Part shown: positions 54,327 through 63,192 of the stretch, one piece after another
Layout of the letters: each line of letters begins with the position of its first letter
How positions within the stretch are numbered: the first letter of the stretch is position 1
Source of the DNA: JAHELQ01 sp964491915
Lineage (GTDB): Bacteria; Acidobacteriota; Aminicenantia; UBA2199
Length of the DNA: 64,000 bases
Direction: 5' to 3'
NCBI GenBank assembly: GCA_964491915.1
Contig: CAZBHS010000016.1
Span: 1 to 64,000, forward strand
Notes under the pieces: generated by a model
The model's database searches: none
What the model was told of the DNA's origin: nothing
What the model saw: only the letters and a program-made list of their open reading frames with translations
Program-made: the position numbers and the translations under genes

Positions 54327-57300
54327 TTAAAGATTGACACTCTCCATCACAATCGGGTAATGTCTTCCGTAAATATGACCGAGACGGCCATCGATGGCGA
54401 TACGGCCCCCAGGCCTGAATTCATGGCCGTTAATATTGCACTTCTTTTCCCTATCGTTGACCCTCAACGCCTGGCAATTGACAATGCACGTCTTTCCAAG
54501 CCGCGCGGCCGTCAGCGCCGCGTGCGAAGTGGCGCCGCCCCGGGACGTCAGCAAACCCTCGCATTCGAAGACCATATCGATATCATCGGGAACCGTATCC
54601 GGCCTGACAAGAATCCGTTTCTCACCCGGACACCTCCGGGAGCACTCTTCGAGGTCCTTCATATCGAAGACCACGATGCCGTTCATGGCGCCGCCGCCGA
54701 CCCCCACTCCCCGGCCGATCACATCCAGCTCCGTGCCGCTTTTGAATACCGGCATTTTGGGCTCATGGTGAATAATAAAATCCCTGGTCTGCAAAATATA
54801 CAAATCTTTCGCCTCACTGGATTCAAATGTAAACTCCAACTCCTGATGCCCGAAGCCTTTTCGCTGCACCAGATCTTCGGCATAGCCCCGCAACGCCGTG
54901 TAAATACCCGGGAAATCTTTTTCCAACGAGATCCCCCGCTCCGCAGGCCGGATCGACCGTTGCGCTTCAGAAATAGGAAGCGGATACACAAGCCCCCCCA
55001 CCACATCTTCCCCCTGGCTGCAGAGGGTAAAATCGCCGTGCAACGAAATCGCCGGTTCCGCCACATGGGGATCGCGGGTAAATACAACGCCGGTTCCCGA
55101 TTGGTCGTCGATATTGCCCAAAATCATATGCTGGATAATCACAGCCGTGCCCCAATCCTCGGCGATCTGCAATTGCTGCCGGTACACCCGCGCCCGTTCG
55201 GTATACCAGGAATCCATCACCAGAAACACCGTATCCACCAATTGCCCGAAAGGATCTTCCTCGATAGTGATCCCATGCCGCAGCACCACATCCCTGTAAG
55301 CCATGGCGATGGTTTTCATCTGGGCAGAGCTGAACTGGATTTTTTGCGCCACATTGTAACGTTTCTTGAAGTCGATAATAGTCTGATCGAATTCATCCCG
55401 GTTGACGCCGTGATTCATTCCCCAACTCTGCAAGAACCGGCGGTAACAATCCCATGATGTCCAACCGAGGCCCGGCTGCATGGCCAACTCCTCTACGATT
55501 TCCCGGTTGAGCCCCACATTCAGGAAGGTGTTCATGGCGCCGGGCATGGAAATTGCCGCTCCTGAACGGACCGACAGCAGCAATGGTTTTCGCGGATTTC
55601 CCAATTGTTTGCCGGTGACAGTCTCGATCCGTTTCAATTGGCTACGGATCATGGTATGAAGCTCCCGCTTGACTTCAGGATGAAGGGACACCACATCCCG
55701 CCGCCGGAACAATTCAGTGGTTAAAATAAAACCCGGCGGCACCGGATAATTGAACTCCTTCAGTTTTTTCAAGAAATAGCCTTTGGCCCCCAAAAAGATC
55801 TTGTTGTCCATCAACGGAGTGTCCCGGTCCAGAGGACTGACCAGCAGATCCGGCGAATAACTCATCATATGGGCAATGAGCTGGGCATCCAATTCATCCT
55901 GCATGGCCCGCATCACATCCAGCACCCGGCCGGTGAAACCGTCCAGTTGCCGCACCAAAAACGCGGACGCCACCAGTCCCCGGTAAAACGATTCCGCCTG
56001 TTTCTGGACCTGGTGCGACACAAATTTGTAGGGTAATTCCTCATGATCTTCCGCCAGGATGTATTGGCGGAGAATCATTTTTACATTGGCTTCGTGGGGG
56101 CTGACAAAATATTGCTTGATAAAAGCCCGCAAATCCCTGAGCATGAATTGGAAGATGTTGATGAATTGCTGGATGGAGAAACTCGGGGTAGAGAGGCTGA
56201 AGTGGAACATCTCCAGACTGGAGTTGAAGCTTTCGCTGGAGATCCCGGACAACTCCAATCCCTCTTTGAACAAATCCAGAATGCGGGCGATCCGCTTTAG
56301 TGTCTTGGCTGAAATATATTTGACATTAGCCCTTCGGACGATTTTCTCCATCAATATCTCAGCCAATCGCTCCAGCCGGAAGGACATACCCAGGGCTTCG
56401 AACTTCGGCTCCCTGTACTGGCCGTACATCGACGGAATCCCCGCGGCGATATGACGTTTATGATAGATATCCTCAAATCCCCGGCTGGATTTTGGATCGA
56501 GAATGACGGCCTTTAATTGTTTTAACAAAAAAAAGATAAACTCCAGAGCCTCGTCGTCTGAATGACTGTCCAACAACCGCTCCAGGTGGTCAACCGCTTC
56601 CATTTTCAATAATGCCAGATTCCTCAGGTGGGGCACAATGTCAAAGGCGTCGAACGAGTATTTCTCCCGCAGCATGGCATGAAGCCGGAGCAAAGACTCC
56701 ACCCGCTTGCGGTCCATACCGGTCGCTCCATCAATCAGGCCGATCGCTTTTCGGATCTCCCTCAGCCGGACCTTAAAAATGTCTCCGCCATCGCAGCGGA
56801 ACCGGCGGCACAATTCAACCGCAAGTTTGTGCACCCCGTCAAACCATTCACCGTCCCTCTCCAGCCATTCCGCCACATCTGCGGGAATGACGGGAATCAA
56901 AGGCTCTTTGTCTCCCGAATACCAATAGTGGAAGATCTTTTGCGCCAGCCCCACATGAGTGTTGTTGCTCTCGCTATGCACCTGTTTGCGTAGAAAATGG
57001 ACCAATAGATCTTGCCGGCACGAGAGCTCGTCGATACTGGTGGTGATATCCCGCAATTCTCCCTCCGCCCCAATTTCATTAAAATAGACGGGAAATAGGG
57101 CGGTCAATTGCTTGACAATTTTGAAGCAACAAGAAATATTGGAATTCAATAGTTTGGTAATATCCCGCTGGAACAAATCTGTATCCGCAATAAACACCCC
57201 GCCGGTCTTGAGATGGATAATCAAGGCGGACAGAAGCTTGAGACTAAGGGCCGGATTTATCTCGATCAATTCCATCCATACGCGGATATTCTTGACATGA

Positions 57301-58457
57301 TTACGGTCCACTCGAATCTGCCAATCGTGACCGATCCCCTGCACCGCCGGCGGGACAAACCCCACATCAATGACACGTTCAATAAAAAACGATACGGCAT
57401 CACGATTACCCACTGAATAAATATAGTTGCCCAGAGTGAGGAGGCAATCCAGGACCGTGGAGACATAGAGCCGCTTGATCTTCTTGAAAAAGCTGAACAA
57501 TTCCTCTAGAAACGAGAAAAATCCCTGGGGATCATCCCCTACCTCTACCTGTCGCAACACCCGGTTCAAGTCCCACAACAAATGATCTTGCAACTTTTTC
57601 ATCCCCGGCAACTGGAACAGGTAAAAAATAAAGTACACCCTGTCAACCGGAGAATCCAATTCATCCACCATTGCCCGCATTGTCGCAGAGAAATAATCAT
57701 GATCGGCGATTTTCGACAATTGCCCGAGCGTTGTCGATGTCCGCAATCGACGTTCCAATTGGGAATAGGTAAAAAGAGAGAAATGGCGGTTCACAAGCGC
57801 CGTTATTTGCCGGCTATTATAAACCTCGCCTTCGTGAAATTGTCCGAACCATTCATCGAATTCCACCCTCTCACGCCAATACGCCAGATTTTCGGCCAGA
57901 GCCTTTTTTAAAATCCTGAACAGATTGGCTTCAACTTTTTTATTGCCGGTAATACCTTTGGGGACTTTTTTCAAGAACGCGGAGGCATGGATATAGATGT
58001 CCCGATCCCGCTCCAATTGGTCTTCAATACAAGCAACCGCCTCGATGACAACGGGCGCAAAAGCTTCATCCTGACCATCGCTCCCTTCCAGAGCCCCCAC
58101 AAACTCCAGTACAGAACGCACGCCACGCTCTCTTGTACCAGGAGTCATGACCAACGAAAAAAACTGCCGGAACAATGTCGCCACAAACAGAAGCGCCCGC
58201 TGTCTATCGGGAACGGCTTTATAGAACCACAGGTCGGTAAGGGCGATTTTCCGCAAACCCTCGAGCACTTCATCGACATTTGGATAAGGGTGATGAAGCT
58301 CGCTCAGAAAGACGAGAGCCGTCTCGTGGAGACCGAACCGGTCCCTCGTCAAATCCAGGAACCAGGATTCGTCGGCGGTGAATTCCGTTTTCGAGAATTC
58401 GGTCTTCTTCAGATTGACCTTTAAGGCCGACGACTCAAACTTGTCCGTTTGATCCAT
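54327..58457 (-). CDS. Pyruvate-phosphate-dikinase-like protein: large helical N-terminus, ATP-grasp and phosphohistidine domains, no PEP barrel
   Basis: 1376 residues. About the first 880 are predominantly helical with no family I recognise. From about 886 comes the PPDK/PEP-synthase nucleotide-binding domain (FLGAKGYFLKKLKEFNYPVPPGF; LLSVRSGAAISMPGAMNTFLN), and at about 1290-1350 the swivelling domain with the phosphorylatable histidine near 1309 (SRGGATSHAALTAARLGK). The protein then ends; the C-terminal PEP/pyruvate-binding TIM barrel is missing. It can therefore autophosphorylate with ATP in principle but needs another acceptor. Lies between gapN and GAPDH genes, pointing to control of lower glycolysis. 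Confidence 0.83.
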   Translation of the reverse strand: MDQTDKFESSALKVNLKKTEFSKTEFTADESWFLDLTRDRFGLHETALVFLSELHHPYPNVDEVLEGLRKIALTDLWFYKAVPDRQRALLFVATLFRQFFSLVMTPGTRERGVRSVLEFVGALEGSDGQDEAFAPVVIEAVACIEDQLERDRDIYIHASAFLKKVPKGITGNKKVEANLFRILKKALAENLAYWRERVEFDEWFGQFHEGEVYNSRQITALVNRHFSLFTYSQLERRLRTSTTLGQLSKIADHDYFSATMRAMVDELDSPVDRVYFIFYLFQLPGMKKLQDHLLWDLNRVLRQVEVGDDPQGFFSFLEELFSFFKKIKRLYVSTVLDCLLTLGNYIYSVGNRDAVSFFIERVIDVGFVPPAVQGIGHDWQIRVDRNHVKNIRVWMELIEINPALSLKLLSALIIHLKTGGVFIADTDLFQRDITKLLNSNISCCFKIVKQLTALFPVYFNEIGAEGELRDITTSIDELSCRQDLLVHFLRKQVHSESNNTHVGLAQKIFHYWYSGDKEPLIPVIPADVAEWLERDGEWFDGVHKLAVELCRRFRCDGGDIFKVRLREIRKAIGLIDGATGMDRKRVESLLRLHAMLREKYSFDAFDIVPHLRNLALLKMEAVDHLERLLDSHSDDEALEFIFFLLKQLKAVILDPKSSRGFEDIYHKRHIAAGIPSMYGQYREPKFEALGMSFRLERLAEILMEKIVRRANVKYISAKTLKRIARILDLFKEGLELSGISSESFNSSLEMFHFSLSTPSFSIQQFINIFQFMLRDLRAFIKQYFVSPHEANVKMILRQYILAEDHEELPYKFVSHQVQKQAESFYRGLVASAFLVRQLDGFTGRVLDVMRAMQDELDAQLIAHMMSYSPDLLVSPLDRDTPLMDNKIFLGAKGYFLKKLKEFNYPVPPGFILTTELFRRRDVVSLHPEVKRELHTMIRSQLKRIETVTGKQLGNPRKPLLLSVRSGAAISMPGAMNTFLNVGLNREIVEELAMQPGLGWTSWDCYRRFLQSWGMNHGVNRDEFDQTIIDFKKRYNVAQKIQFSSAQMKTIAMAYRDVVLRHGITIEEDPFGQLVDTVFLVMDSWYTERARVYRQQLQIAEDWGTAVIIQHMILGNIDDQSGTGVVFTRDPHVAEPAISLHGDFTLCSQGEDVVGGLVYPLPISEAQRSIRPAERGISLEKDFPGIYTALRGYAEDLVQRKGFGHQELEFTFESSEAKDLYILQTRDFIIHHEPKMPVFKSGTELDVIGRGVGVGGGAMNGIVVFDMKDLEECSRRCPGEKRILVRPDTVPDDIDMVFECEGLLTSRGGATSHAALTAARLGKTCIVNCQALRVNDREKKCNINGHEFRPGGRIAIDGRLGHIYGRHYPIVMESVNL

Positions 58458-58500
58458 TCATCCCTCCGGCTCTCCCGGCCGGATGGCGACATGTCACAGC

Positions 58501-60108
58501 TTACATGGCAGTTTGCTTCAAATAACTCTTGATGTAGGAGTTCCCCTCGTTGTCTTTTGCCGCCACCACAGTTTTCAAGGCAAAGGATTCCAACGCGTCA
58601 TGGATGGAAAACACACCCTGTCCCGAATCTTTCTTCCCGCTAAAAGGGAATAGGTCGGGACCACGCTGGCATTTGGCATTGATATTCACCCTGCTCACCT
58701 GATTCATGATCCCGTTTGCCACACGGGATACCTGGCGGGCATCCCGCCCGAATATACTTGCCTGTTGACCGAACCGCGATTCTTTCTGAAAGCGGACCGG
58801 TTCGGATATATCATTAAAGGGCACAACCGGAATAATGGGACCGAATTGCTCTTCCCGGTACACCCGCATATTATGGTTGACGCGATAAAGAATCGCCGGA
58901 TAAAAAATAGTCCCGGCAACCCGCCCGCCGCCGAAGTTGACGACGCGGGCTCCATTGGCCACCGCATCCTCCACCAGCTCCCGAAGGTAGGCCAATCTCT
59001 GGGGATCGGCGATAGGAGTAATTCTGATGTTCTCCTGCCAGGGCATCCCCACACTGGCGCCCAGAACCTCTTCCTCTAACATTCGCAAAAATTTCCCGGC
59101 GATGGACTCATGGACAAACAATAGTTTCAACGCCGCACACCGCTGCCCATTGTACGCCAAAGCCCCAAGTACACATTCCGGGACCGCCAACTCGAGGTCC
59201 GCGTCATCCAATACAATGGCGGGATTTTTCGCTTCCAACCCCAGAACCAGATGCAAGCGGTGGGGCGCCGGGTGTTTGAGAATCAACCGGTCCGCGTATA
59301 AACTGGGCCCCATAAACGCCAACACATCCACCTTGCCGGTTTCCATCATTGGACCGGTGACCGCTTCGCCGTCGCCATAAACAATGTTGACCACTCCGGG
59401 AGGAAAACAATCCCGCAACGCCTCCACCAACGGACTATGCAGCAACACACCGATACGGGGGAATTTTAGAATCACGGTATTGCCGGTTAACAAAGCGGGA
59501 ATCAACAACGAATAGGTCTCGTACAACGGATAATTGCTGGGCCCCATACAAAGTACCACGCCAATGGGACGGTAACTGATCTGCCCCCAAAAACCGCCGT
59601 CAAGATGGAAGTTTCGACTCTCCCCATCCATCCGCCTCATGTGAGCCGCCGTGTCTTCCATGTAGCTAATGGTGCGATCAAATTCATTCACAGACTCAAT
59701 ATAGGTTTTGGCGGTCTCCCACATCAGAAGCTTTACGATACTTTCTTTTTGTCCCGCCGCTTGCCGGATGAAGGTTTCCACCGCCTCGATTCTTTCGGAA
59801 ACCGAAGCGGACGGCCATGGCCCCATTCCCTCATCATAGGCTTCGACAGCGGCAGCCAGAGCCTCGAGAGATTCCTTCCGTGTCATAACCGGAACTTGTC
59901 CCAGCAGTTTTGGAATCAACGATTCACCATCGCGAATCAAAACCGGGGAGAAAATATCATAATAATCACCATTCCAGGACCTAAGTTCACCATTGATAAG
60001 GTAATGGGATTGTTTTTCCGGGCTCTCGAGGAGCATCGTCTCCGGAATGTCATGTTCAGTTGCAAATCGCGACTCAAGGGTCTCGGCATTCGAATTCGTC
60101 ATCAACAT
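58501..60108 (-). CDS. gapN: NADP-dependent (non-phosphorylating) glyceraldehyde-3-phosphate dehydrogenase, aldehyde dehydrogenase family
   Basis: 535 residues. Aldehyde dehydrogenase fold: catalytic cysteine in YNGQRCAALK, general-base glutamate in LGLEAKNPAIV, GPSNYPLYETYSLLIPALLTGNTVILKFP for cofactor binding, and EEQFGPIIPVVPF. The GQRCAALK and RGPDLFPFSGKKDSG elements favour GapN over generic ALDHs. Oxidises G3P directly to 3-phosphoglycerate, producing NADPH. ATG at 60108 or, two codons later, 60102. First gene of the triose-phosphate operon with a perfect consensus promoter at 60319-60347. Confidence 0.87.
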   Translation of the reverse strand: MLMTNSNAETLESRFATEHDIPETMLLESPEKQSHYLINGELRSWNGDYYDIFSPVLIRDGESLIPKLLGQVPVMTRKESLEALAAAVEAYDEGMGPWPSASVSERIEAVETFIRQAAGQKESIVKLLMWETAKTYIESVNEFDRTISYMEDTAAHMRRMDGESRNFHLDGGFWGQISYRPIGVVLCMGPSNYPLYETYSLLIPALLTGNTVILKFPRIGVLLHSPLVEALRDCFPPGVVNIVYGDGEAVTGPMMETGKVDVLAFMGPSLYADRLILKHPAPHRLHLVLGLEAKNPAIVLDDADLELAVPECVLGALAYNGQRCAALKLLFVHESIAGKFLRMLEEEVLGASVGMPWQENIRITPIADPQRLAYLRELVEDAVANGARVVNFGGGRVAGTIFYPAILYRVNHNMRVYREEQFGPIIPVVPFNDISEPVRFQKESRFGQQASIFGRDARQVSRVANGIMNQVSRVNINAKCQRGPDLFPFSGKKDSGQGVFSIHDALESFALKTVVAAKDNEGNSYIKSYLKQTAM

Positions 60109-60160
60109 ATTAGCTCAATCTCCTGCATTCATCAAAACACAATACCACAGCTCACTACCA

Positions 60161-60289
60161 TTATAACACGTTAACCGCCACAACAGTCAAATCGTCGTGG
60201 AGCTTCCGGGAAGCGGAATAATCGAGGATATCATCCTTGATGCCGCTCCGGTCAATTTTCTCTTTTTTCCCATTGTTCAGAAATCGCAT
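60161..60289 (-). pseudogene. Remnant of a SpoIIE/PP2C-type phosphatase C-terminus (42 codons)
   Basis: The minus-strand frame from an ATG at 60289 (AAAAAGG upstream) to a TAA at 60161 encodes a 42-residue peptide ending SRKLHDDLTVVAVNVL, very like the last strand of SpoIIE-type PPM phosphatases (DDxTxxVV), including the metal-site aspartate pair. No upstream part of such a gene exists here: the preceding sequence is the gapN promoter. Either a decayed fragment retained in the gapN leader or a short leader peptide; I prefer the former. Confidence 0.45.
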
Positions 60290-60318
60290 CCTTTTTAAAA
60301 TTAATAGCGGTTAAAATT

Positions 60319-60347
60319 ATTATAGTTCTACATTTCAGCCCTGTCAA
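60319..60347 (-). promoter_or_regulatory. Perfect consensus sigma-70-type promoter of the gapN operon
   Basis: On the minus strand TTGACA (60342-60347), exactly 17 bases, TATAAT (60319-60324). The predicted start near 60312 gives a leader of about 200 bases before gapN, which contains the SpoIIE-like remnant. The rest of the 348-base gene-free stretch holds only this and the Sir2 promoter. Confidence 0.85.
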
Positions 60348-60377
60348 CAACCACCCGCCCGGTAGTAAATATTTGTT

Positions 60378-60406
60378 TTGACAAGAATGGACTATTCTGA
60401 TACCAT
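60378..60406 (+). promoter_or_regulatory. Promoter of the sir2-larC operon
   Basis: TTGACA (60378-60383), 17-base spacer, TACCAT (60401-60406) with an extended TGA just before the -10. It diverges from the gapN promoter, 30 bases apart. Confidence 0.55.
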
Positions 60407-60456
60407 GACGAATGCAAGCCGCGTAAATTTCACCACGAAGGAGACAATACGTTTCG

Positions 60457-61194
60457 ATGACAACTGATATCATTAGAGCAGCCGAACTGATAAAAAAATC
60501 GAAGCATACCACTGTCTTCACCGGAGCGGGCATATCCGTGGAAAGCGGTATTCCTCCATTTCGTGGAGAAAACGGCTTATGGAACAAGTACGATTCCTCG
60601 TGCGTGGAATTGGGATACTTTCAAGCCCATCCAAACGCGGCCTGGAAAATCATCAAAGAAATATTCTATGATTTTTTCGGCAAAGCCGAGCCCAACGAGG
60701 CTCACAAATCAGTGGCCGAGCTTGAAGCCATGGGGCTTGTCAAAGCTGTCATTACCCAGAATATCGACAACCTCCACCAGGAGGCGGGTAGTAAGTTGGT
60801 GTACGAATTCCACGGCACAGCCCAATCATTGAGTTGCACCCGATGTGGTTTGAATATTCCGGCGTCCAAAGAGATAATCGACACCCTTCCTCCCACATGC
60901 AAAAAATGTTCCGGTATCCTGAAACCGGATTTTATTTTTTTCGGCGAAGGAATTCCGGAACCAGCCCGGACATTATCGTTCCGGGAAGCTGAATTGGCGG
61001 ATGTATTCCTGATTATCGGTACCACCGGTCAGGTCATCCCCGCCTGCCATATCCCTTACGTAGCCAAAGACAATTTTTGTAAAATTATAGAAGTCAACCT
61101 CGACCCATCCAGTTATACCCCAATGATAACGGATATATTCTTACAAGGAAAAGCGACTGAAATTATGAAACAATTGATGGAAGAACTAACATGA
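60457..61194 (+). CDS. NAD-dependent protein deacylase, Sir2 family
   Basis: 245 residues. NAD-binding FTGAGISVESGIPPFRG, TQNIDNLHQEAG, catalytic histidine in FHGTAQS, zinc cysteines in CTRCG and CKKC, and IGTTGQVIPA. Sirtuins remove acetyl or longer acyl groups from lysines. The tyrosine/arginine pair of desuccinylases is not obvious, so a deacetylase is more likely. Stop overlaps the LarC start (ATGA at 61191-61194). Confidence 0.93.
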   Translation: MTTDIIRAAELIKKSKHTTVFTGAGISVESGIPPFRGENGLWNKYDSSCVELGYFQAHPNAAWKIIKEIFYDFFGKAEPNEAHKSVAELEAMGLVKAVITQNIDNLHQEAGSKLVYEFHGTAQSLSCTRCGLNIPASKEIIDTLPPTCKKCSGILKPDFIFFGEGIPEPARTLSFREAELADVFLIIGTTGQVIPACHIPYVAKDNFCKIIEVNLDPSSYTPMITDIFLQGKATEIMKQLMEELT

Positions 61195-61961
61195 AACTAC
61201 TGATTGACCCAAAAGGCGGAATTGCCGGCGACATGTTCACGGCGGCATTGATTTCCGCAGGCGCCGACTACTCCTACATGCATGGAGCTTTAACCAAAGC
61301 AGCAGGGAAATTGGGCGCCGCTAACATTTCACTAAACAAAACCGATGATCGCTCAAATCAACTGAGCATCGAGCTGTCTCCCAACGACAAGCACCTGGAA
61401 GGTAAACAGGCGCGCAACATTCTCGAAGAGGTTCTCTACGAACTCGACATCAAAGAGGTGTACCAGGATTTCGGATTTCAAATACTGAGTATCCTTTTAA
61501 ACGCGGAATCGATCGCTCACGCCGACGGCCGCTTCTCCCACTTGCACCACCACAATCACGACCACAATGATACCGCCATCTATCTCCACGAAGCGCAGGA
61601 TATCATCATTGATATCACCGGCGCTGTTTGTGGACTCCAAAACCTGAACATCAGCCCCTACGCCTGCCTTCTATCTCCTGTATCAGTCGGTGGAGGCACC
61701 GTCACATTCTCACACGGAGAGTTGGAAGTACCGGCTCCGGCAACCTCAATCATTCTCAAGGAACATCACATCCCATGGATTCATGGGCCGATCCAACAGG
61801 AGTTGTGCACCCCCACCGGCGCGTCGATTATCGCTGCCCTGGACAGTTGGCTTACCGACAAATCTATTAAAGATTTTGAAGTGGTCCGCCAGGGACAATC
61901 ACGAGGTAGTAAAATCCTCGCGATCCCACCACTCAAGATTTATCTGGCAAAAGAAGTATAA
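61191..61961 (+). CDS. LarC-like nickel-pincer-cofactor protein (DUF111), N-terminal part only
   Basis: 256 residues; full LarC is about 400. The N-terminal hallmark LLIDPKGGIAGDMFTAALI is intact, a histidine-rich metal stretch follows (LHHHNHDHND, near residue 120), and PVSVGGGTVTFSHGELEVPAPATS and CTPTGASIIAAL are standard LarC segments. The C-terminal CTP-binding/LarC2 region is missing and no frame downstream restores it before the convergent porin gene at 62030. LarC inserts nickel into the lactate-racemase cofactor. No larA, larB or larE is in view. Coupled to the sir2 gene. Confidence 0.82.
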   Translation: MKLLIDPKGGIAGDMFTAALISAGADYSYMHGALTKAAGKLGAANISLNKTDDRSNQLSIELSPNDKHLEGKQARNILEEVLYELDIKEVYQDFGFQILSILLNAESIAHADGRFSHLHHHNHDHNDTAIYLHEAQDIIIDITGAVCGLQNLNISPYACLLSPVSVGGGTVTFSHGELEVPAPATSIILKEHHIPWIHGPIQQELCTPTGASIIAALDSWLTDKSIKDFEVVRQGQSRGSKILAIPPLKIYLAKEV

Positions 61962-61978
61962 ACGCTAAAAGATTGAAT

Positions 61979-61999
61979 GGGCACCCGAATGGGGCGCCC
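61979..61999. terminator. GC-rich hairpin between larC-like and porin genes
   Basis: GGGC-A-CCC, GAAT loop, GGG-GC-GCCC: two stem blocks with a small bulge, between convergent stops. T-tracts are short on both sides. Confidence 0.5.
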
Positions 62000-62029
62000 G
62001 TTTGATAGAATTTCCTAAAAATGACTCAA

Positions 62030-63046
62030 TTAAAATGAATATTGGGCCATCACATAAAACAGATTGTTGGGAATCTCTTCCATCCCTTCAGCCATTGTCT
62101 CTTGACGAATGACATAGTTGGCCTGGAATTTTATGTTGTGCTTGCAAAAAATATTGGCGCCGAACGTAATGTTATTGAACTTCTTTACCCCAAGCGGATT
62201 GGGATTGCCGTTATTGGGAGTATAAAATCCATAACGAACCGCCAACTCCAGAGGCTTGGCCACTCTGAAACCAACCACTGAATAAATACCGTTGTATTTG
62301 GTCTCCCGGCCTTCGAGCCCATAAATACCGGCGATATATTCCAATTTGAGATTCAAGCGATTTTTCGTATAAAACAAATGAGCGCCGTAAGAGCTCTTCT
62401 TATTATTGATATCTTTCTCGGTTCCGGTTCCGAAGAAGGCGCCGAAATTCAAACCATCCACAGGTTTCACTTCCATACGGCCCCAAAAGCTCAAGCCATT
62501 CTGCTGCTCGTAATCCGGAAGATTGATGGTGGGATTGAATATTTTCAGAGTCCTGGGATTGGCCACCATAAATGCCCAATACAATTTATCGTCCATCAAC
62601 TGGCCGTCAACCTGCACACCCAGGGCTCTATAGCCGAAAAGCTTGGAATGGTCGCCCCAACGGGTGGTAATCGAAGCCCGTTCGACAAAATCCAATTCCG
62701 CCGAAGAGGTCAATGCCGCCGACTTCGTGGCCGGAGGAGCGAACTGCCCCACTTTCACATTAAAATTATCGCTCAACTTAAACAACACAAAGGCGTCGAG
62801 GATTTTAGCTCCCTGCTTGTCCCAGGCGAAATGAAAACCCCATTTGATATTCTCGGACAAACTGCCCGTAGGAATAAACCGAATTCTGCGCACAGTAAAA
62901 CCATAAGCATCTGCGTCCGTGTCCGCCTGCTGGCCGGCGGAAAACCAAAATTGTCCCAATCCGGAAAACGTAATATTACTATCCTCCGCAGCAACATTCA
63001 CAATTAGAAATGCAATTGCCATACTAATCAATAAAACCCTTTTCAT
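62030..63046 (-). CDS. Outer-membrane porin, OprO/OprP (phosphate-selective) type
   Basis: 338 residues from the ATG at 63046, preceded by AGGAGG and followed by a signal peptide (MKRVLLISMAIAFLIVNVAAE); an in-frame ATG at 63082 would precede the ribosome binding site. FSGLGQFWFSAG...FTVRRIRFIPTGSLSENIKWGFHFAWD is the start of the OprP-like barrel, alternating strands continue, and it ends in the Omp85-type terminal aromatic (AQYSF). The ion preference cannot be told. Supports a diderm host. Own promoter. Confidence 0.88.
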   Translation of the reverse strand: MKRVLLISMAIAFLIVNVAAEDSNITFSGLGQFWFSAGQQADTDADAYGFTVRRIRFIPTGSLSENIKWGFHFAWDKQGAKILDAFVLFKLSDNFNVKVGQFAPPATKSAALTSSAELDFVERASITTRWGDHSKLFGYRALGVQVDGQLMDDKLYWAFMVANPRTLKIFNPTINLPDYEQQNGLSFWGRMEVKPVDGLNFGAFFGTGTEKDINNKKSSYGAHLFYTKNRLNLKLEYIAGIYGLEGRETKYNGIYSVVGFRVAKPLELAVRYGFYTPNNGNPNPLGVKKFNNITFGANIFCKHNIKFQANYVIRQETMAEGMEEIPNNLFYVMAQYSF

Positions 63047-63082
63047 TAAGTATTCCTCCTGAAATAATTGAATATAGAACAC

Positions 63083-63110
63083 ATTTTATAGTAAAACCAT
63101 GGAATGTCAA
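63083..63110 (-). promoter_or_regulatory. Promoter of the porin gene
   Basis: On the minus strand TTGACA (63105-63110), 16-base spacer, TAAAAT (63083-63088). Confidence 0.6.
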
Positions 63111-63192
63111 CCGCCTCTCAGAGTATTTCCAGGAATTTGACGACTTTTTTCACACCTTTGCAATCTTTCGCGGTATCTGCTATAAATAATCC

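Noticed and set aside
54147..55457. A 436-codon plus-strand frame opposite the PPDK-like and GAPDH genes
   Set aside because: Antisense shadow: the minus-strand proteins show clear PPDK and GAPDH motifs throughout, and the plus frame has none.
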